Shown piece by piece: positions 47,384 through 50,987 of a stretch of DNA of 50,987 nt (position 1 is the stretch's first letter; each line of letters begins with the position of its first letter). The notes under the pieces are model-generated. The model was not told where the DNA came from. It did no database searches and saw nothing but the letters and a program-made list of their open reading frames with translations. Origin of the DNA: Calditerrivibrio sp. (GTDB lineage Bacteria > Chrysiogenota > Deferribacteres > Deferribacterales > Calditerrivibrionaceae). The position numbers and the translations under genes are program-made. Where the stretch lies: NCBI GenBank assembly GCA_026415135.1, contig JAOAHS010000021.1, positions 1-50,987 of the forward strand, written 5' to 3'.

Positions 47384-47962
47384 CTATTTCATCTTCATCA
47401 TCACTGCTTTTGATATAGCTTTTAGCGTTTCAAAAACCCCTTCACCTTTTATGGCCACAGCCTCAAAAGACTCCACTTTTCGGGTATTCAAGATCCTTTC
47501 CATCTCCTCTACAGATTCTATATCTGGTAAATCCCTTTTATTCCATTGCATCACCAAAGGGATCGTATCGTAATCCAATCCATTTTCCTTAAGATTATCA
47601 ATGAGATTTTCCAGACTATCCATATTAGCATCCATTCTATCCTTTTGAGAATCAGCTACAAAAACTACACCATCTGCACCCTTAAGTATCAATTTTCTAC
47701 TTGCATCATAAAACACCTGTCCTGGCACAGTATAGAGATGGAGTCTAACTTTGAACCCCTTTATCTCCCCCAATTTAAGGGGCATAAAATCGAAGAAAAG
47801 AGTTCTTTCCGTCTCTGTGGCCAGTGAAACCATTTTACCTTTTTGAGTCGGATCTGTCTGGTCATAGATATATTGGAGATTAGTAGTTTTACCACAAAGG
47901 CCAGGGCCATAATAAACTATCTTAAAGTTGATCTCTTTTGTGGAATAGTTAATAAAAGACAT
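47384..47962 (-). CDS. mglA: MglA-like small GTPase
   Basis: 192 residues. P-loop YGPGLCGKTTNL, switch-II LYTVPGQVFYDASRKLIL (TVPGQ instead of the Ras DxxGQ, as in MglA) and QWNKRDLPD base-recognition motif. In Myxococcus and Thermus, MglA marks a cell pole and directs motility or pilus machinery. It starts 1 base after the adjacent MglB-like gene, so the pair probably forms the GTPase/GAP polarity module. MglB is encoded upstream of it. Confidence 0.9.
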   Translation of the reverse strand: MSFINYSTKEINFKIVYYGPGLCGKTTNLQYIYDQTDPTQKGKMVSLATETERTLFFDFMPLKLGEIKGFKVRLHLYTVPGQVFYDASRKLILKGADGVVFVADSQKDRMDANMDSLENLIDNLKENGLDYDTIPLVMQWNKRDLPDIESVEEMERILNTRKVESFEAVAIKGEGVFETLKAISKAVMMKMK

Positions 47963-47963
47963 A

Positions 47964-48446
47964 TCAAGACCCCTTTTTGAACATTTTATCTATATCGTCA
48001 TCTGTTATATCATTAAATAACCCAGCAACGTTTTGCTCAGCATTGACGCTTTCTGCTATAATCTGGGAAATACTTTTTACATATTTTTTCATTTTAAGCC
48101 TAACAAGCCCTAAGGATGTACTATCATCAAACAAAACAACCAGAATAAGCTTTCCATCCACAAGTGTAATATTAAGATGTTCATTTTCCCCCTCATGAAA
48201 AAGTACGGAGAACTCCTTTTCACCAAGAAGCTTCGCTATACCATCTGTAGCTGCCACATTACCAGCAACGAGCGCAGCAAGAGAAGTGGCATCAAACTCC
48301 TGAGATTCTCCAGAACTTGCAACCATTTGACCACTTTTATCTATCAAAAAGGTGGCTTTTGAATTCGTTTCTTTCCTCAACAAATCGATCTGTAAATAAA
48401 GCTTTTCTGATACTTCATTGTTACTAAACCATGCTGGATTATTCAT
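47964..48446 (-). CDS. mglB: Roadblock/LC7 protein, MglB-like GAP
   Basis: 160 residues. TFLIDKSGQMVASSGE and TSLAALVAGNVAATDGIAKLLG are the roadblock/LC7 core; INITLVDGK-like strand and SLGLVRLKMKKYVKSI continue it. MglB proteins dimerise and stimulate MglA GTPase. Adjacent to mglA by one base. The C-terminal ~30 acidic residues (FNDITDDDIDKMF) may be an additional interaction segment. Naming rests on the pairing. Confidence 0.82.
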   Translation of the reverse strand: MNNPAWFSNNEVSEKLYLQIDLLRKETNSKATFLIDKSGQMVASSGESQEFDATSLAALVAGNVAATDGIAKLLGEKEFSVLFHEGENEHLNITLVDGKLILVVLFDDSTSLGLVRLKMKKYVKSISQIIAESVNAEQNVAGLFNDITDDDIDKMFKKGS

Positions 48447-48480
48447 AAAAATTCACCCCGATATGGGTTTATTTTTAATT

Positions 48481-49083
48481 TTAATACATCTCTCTTCTGT
48501 TCTCAAGGGATTTTAGTATCGTTATTTCATCAGCGTACTCAATATATCCACCTATAGGAATACCTGTAGCAATTCTTGTTACCTTTATGTTGTAGTGCTT
48601 ACTTATAAGTTTACTAAGGTAGATCGCCGTTGTATCACCCTCTACATCTGGATTTGTAGCAAGAATTACCTCTTTTACTCCATCATGTTTGATTCTCTCA
48701 AGAAGCCCATTTATCCTCAGATCATCCGGAGTAATCCCATCCAGTGGAGCAAGCCTACCCCCTAATACATGATAAACCCCTCTGTACCTACCACCAGATT
48801 CAAACAAAAAAACATCCTTAGCCTCTTCAACCACACACACTGTTGTCTTATCTCTGTTTTCATCCACACAGATTTGGCAATACTCCTCATCCGCCAAAGA
48901 GCCACACTTAGCACAGAACTTTGTATTTCTTTTTAGCTCTAAAAGAGCCCCAGCAATCTCTTCAACATCTTTCACACTCATCTTTAATAAATGCATTAAT
49001 AGCCTAAGGGCAGTCTTCCTTCCAATACCGGGAAGTTTTGATAACACCCTGATACATTTTTCAAAAGATTTTGAATAGGTCAT
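48481..49083 (-). CDS. recR: Recombination protein RecR
   Basis: 200 residues, normal size. Helix-hairpin-helix near LSKLPGIGRKTALRLLMHLL, zinc finger CAKCGSLADEEYCQIC, Toprim domain with VCVVEEAKDVFLFE and ATNPDVEGDTTAIYL. Acts with RecF/RecO to load RecA at gaps. It sits in the conserved dnaX-ybaB-recR order, 3 bases after ybaB. Confidence 0.97.
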   Translation of the reverse strand: MTYSKSFEKCIRVLSKLPGIGRKTALRLLMHLLKMSVKDVEEIAGALLELKRNTKFCAKCGSLADEEYCQICVDENRDKTTVCVVEEAKDVFLFESGGRYRGVYHVLGGRLAPLDGITPDDLRINGLLERIKHDGVKEVILATNPDVEGDTTAIYLSKLISKHYNIKVTRIATGIPIGGYIEYADEITILKSLENRREMY

Positions 49084-49086
49084 CTA

Positions 49087-49401
49087 TCAAAACAATCCAG
49101 GGAAGTTTATACCAAGACCTCCAGTCAGTTTTGCCATCCTTTCACTCAGGAGATTTTGTGCTTTTTTAATCCCCTCATTTACTGCGGCTACAATAAGATC
49201 CTGAAGCATCTCAACATCCTCAGGATTAACAACATCCTTTTCTATACTTATACTCAGTAGTTCTGCTCTACCATTGAAAACGGCCTTTACCATACCACCA
49301 CCAGCAGTAGCTTCAACTGTCTCTTTAGCTACTTCTGCTTGCACCTCTTCCATCTTTTTTTGCATAACCTTAGCTTGTTTCATTATCTGCTGAATATTCA
49401 T
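49087..49401 (-). CDS. YbaB/EbfC nucleoid-associated protein
   Basis: 104 residues. Helical N-terminus MNIQQIMKQAKVMQKKMEEVQAE (shown in part), then VEATAGGGMVKAVFNGRAEL and the conserved C-terminal helix. Binds DNA and shapes the nucleoid; encoded between dnaX and recR in most bacteria. It overlaps the dnaX stop as ATGA. Confidence 0.94.
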   Translation of the reverse strand: MNIQQIMKQAKVMQKKMEEVQAEVAKETVEATAGGGMVKAVFNGRAELLSISIEKDVVNPEDVEMLQDLIVAAVNEGIKKAQNLLSERMAKLTGGLGINFPGLF

Positions 49402-50987
49402 CTTACCTCCAGATCTGATTTTTTATTTAATTTTTCGATATTTTCTATTTCTCCACCAAACTCTTTGAGAATCTTCTGGATCATTGGATTCTTTTCCACC
49501 TCTTTTCTAAGCATCTCCTCTTGGAAAGATCTGATTTCAGCCTCTGTTTTAACTAGGCTTTTTTTTTCTCCACCTTCATCAAATGTAATCAAGATCTCAA
49601 ATTCACTTCCAAAAAAATCCTTAAAGCTCTTAATAAGAGACTTTTTTTTCTCAGGTTCAGTTAGCATCTTATAGGAGAAACTATCAAGAAAAGATACAAT
49701 AAATCTATTACCATTCCTCTCCACAGCACCCTGAGCTATCAGAGCAGCAATAGATGGGTTTGTCTTACCCAAATTCTCAGCAAAATCTTTCCATTCCTTT
49801 TGGACTTCTGTCAATGTAGGCTTTTTCTCAACTTTCTTATTATCCTTTTCTTCAGGAACTCTACTGGCTACACTTGTAACATTTCCCAAACGGTCCGCAG
49901 GCAAAATTTTATCGATATTAGCCGCTTTAAAAACCCCAAACTCAAAAATATATCTTTCCATCGGCAAATATTTCATATCAGATAATGTCTTTTGGAAAAC
50001 CTGAAAGAGGGCAAAAATCTTATTCATACTCAGCTTTGCCTTCAATCTCTCATAAAACTCTATCTCATCCCTTGTAAGAACCTTTTCAGGAAATCCACCG
50101 TTTATACCATGTAAAAGGTTTCTGGTATGAGTAATAAAAGTTTCTATAACAAACTGAAAATCGATCCCCTTCAAAGCCAACTCCTCAATAAATTGGAAAA
50201 TCTTCTTAGTATCGGACTCCACTATCGCCTCATAGAGATCATTTGCAAGTCTCTGTTCGGATAGCTCTAAAATCTCATTCGTATTCTCAAAGGTAATAAC
50301 CCCTCCGGTAAAGGCAACCAATTGATCGATCAATGATAGGGCGTCCCTCATACAGCCATCTGAGTTTCTTATTATGAGATTTAAAGAATCATCATCACAC
50401 TGAATACCCTCTTTATCCATCACTTCTTTCAAATACTTTCTCATATATTCAGTAGGTATCTTTTTAAAATCATACCTTTGACAGCGGGATAAAATGGTCA
50501 TAGGAATCTTGTGGGCATCTGTAGTAGCGAGTATAAATATTACATGTTCTGGAGGCTCTTCAAGGGTTTTAAGCAACGCATTAAATGCCTCATCCGTTAG
50601 CATGTGAACTTCATCAATTATATATACTTTATACCTATTACTTACCGGTAATATCCTAACATTTTCTCGAATGTTTCTTGCCTCTTCCACCTTTCTATTG
50701 GATGCCCCATCAATCTCAATAACATCGACCGATGTACCATTATTTATATCTTGACAGCTTATACATCTATTGCAAGGATTTACCCCATCTGGGTTGTGAC
50801 AATTTACAGCTTTTGCAAAAACCCTTGCGGCTGTAGTCTTACCAATACCTCTGGGACCTGTGAAAAGGTAGGCATGCGATATCCTGCCCAGCTCAATTGC
50901 ATTCATAAGGGTTTTAACAACAAACTCTTGCCCTACTATCTCATCAAAATTTTTAGGTCTATATTTTCTCGCAAGCGCTTTATACCT
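49398..50987 (-). CDS. dnaX: DNA polymerase III subunits tau/gamma (5' end cut by window edge)
   Basis: Clamp-loader ATPase. The frame stays open through the right edge: bases 50987-50907 read RYKALARKYRPKNFDEIVGQ, the conserved DnaX start, so only a few residues are missing. Walker A GPRGIGKTT, zinc module CNRCISCQD, Walker B VYIIDEVHML, sensor ATTDAHKIP and SRCQRYDF. The C-terminal portion after about residue 340 is variable and holds an A9 run (49559-49567) where a shift of one base in either direction leads to a stop within a few codons. Confidence 0.97.
   Translation of the reverse strand, partial: RYKALARKYRPKNFDEIVGQEFVVKTLMNAIELGRISHAYLFTGPRGIGKTTAARVFAKAVNCHNPDGVNPCNRCISCQDINNGTSVDVIEIDGASNRKVEEARNIRENVRILPVSNRYKVYIIDEVHMLTDEAFNALLKTLEEPPEHVIFILATTDAHKIPMTILSRCQRYDFKKIPTEYMRKYLKEVMDKEGIQCDDDSLNLIIRNSDGCMRDALSLIDQLVAFTGGVITFENTNEILELSEQRLANDLYEAIVESDTKKIFQFIEELALKGIDFQFVIETFITHTRNLLHGINGGFPEKVLTRDEIEFYERLKAKLSMNKIFALFQVFQKTLSDMKYLPMERYIFEFGVFKAANIDKILPADRLGNVTSVASRVPEEKDNKKVEKKPTLTEVQKEWKDFAENLGKTNPSIAALIAQGAVERNGNRFIVSFLDSFSYKMLTEPEKKKSLIKSFKDFFGSEFEILITFDEGGEKKSLVKTEAEIRSFQEEMLRKEVEKNPMIQKILKEFGGEIENIEKLNKKSDLEVR

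Overview
The window looks like chromosome from an AT-rich, flagellated, diazotrophic Gram-negative anaerobe. A Deferribacterota member (Calditerrivibrio/Deferribacter-like) is my best guess. The clues are folate-type TrmFO, a selenocysteine pathway, MglA/MglB-type polarity proteins, flagellar export genes, a sugar-nucleotide/glycosyltransferase locus, and a Mo-nitrogenase operon with a sigma-54/NifA promoter. The taxonomy is inference only.

Layout. (1) 1-15.4 kb is accessory DNA. It starts with the tail of a PD-(D/E)XK nuclease-type protein, then a minus-strand surface-glycan locus: WbqC-like protein, two radical SAM/SPASM proteins, a GNAT acetyltransferase, two asparagine-synthase-type amidotransferases, three glycosyltransferase-like proteins, a DegT aminotransferase and a nucleotide-sugar dehydratase/epimerase. 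The genes from about 5.9 to 15.4 kb are visibly richer in A/T, with long gaps. (2) 15.4-18.7 kb holds selA-selB. (3) 18.7-25.9 kb is a plus-strand housekeeping run with overlapping ends: M20 amidohydrolase, dprA, smg-like DUF494, topA, trmFO, xerC/D. (4) 25.9-29.3 kb holds rtcB, a DUF3617 protein, tRNA-Gly(GCC) and a chemoreceptor.

(5) 29.3-37.5 kb is a nitrogen-fixation island. draG and draT are divergent; next come a NifA-type upstream site and a -24/-12 promoter, then nifH-nifD-nifK-nifT and modA-modB-modC. The island therefore combines nitrogenase structural genes, molybdate uptake, and the ADP-ribosylation switch that turns NifH off and on. Hairpins overlap the nifH and nifK stop codons. 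No nifB, nifE or nifN is present here.

(6) 37.5-51 kb is one long minus-strand run. In transcription order it reads dnaX (cut by the right edge), ybaB, recR, mglB-like, mglA-like, rng, rlmE, larB, DUF169, phosphomannomutase/phosphoglucomutase, a dihydroorotate-dehydrogenase-like protein, fliR, flhB, and a DUF115/Maf-type motility glycosylation protein.

No CRISPR array, insertion sequence, rRNA or integrated prophage was seen. The best candidates for closer study are the draTG-nif-mod island with its cis elements, the twin-AsnB/twin-radical-SAM glycan locus, and the larB-DUF169 pair.
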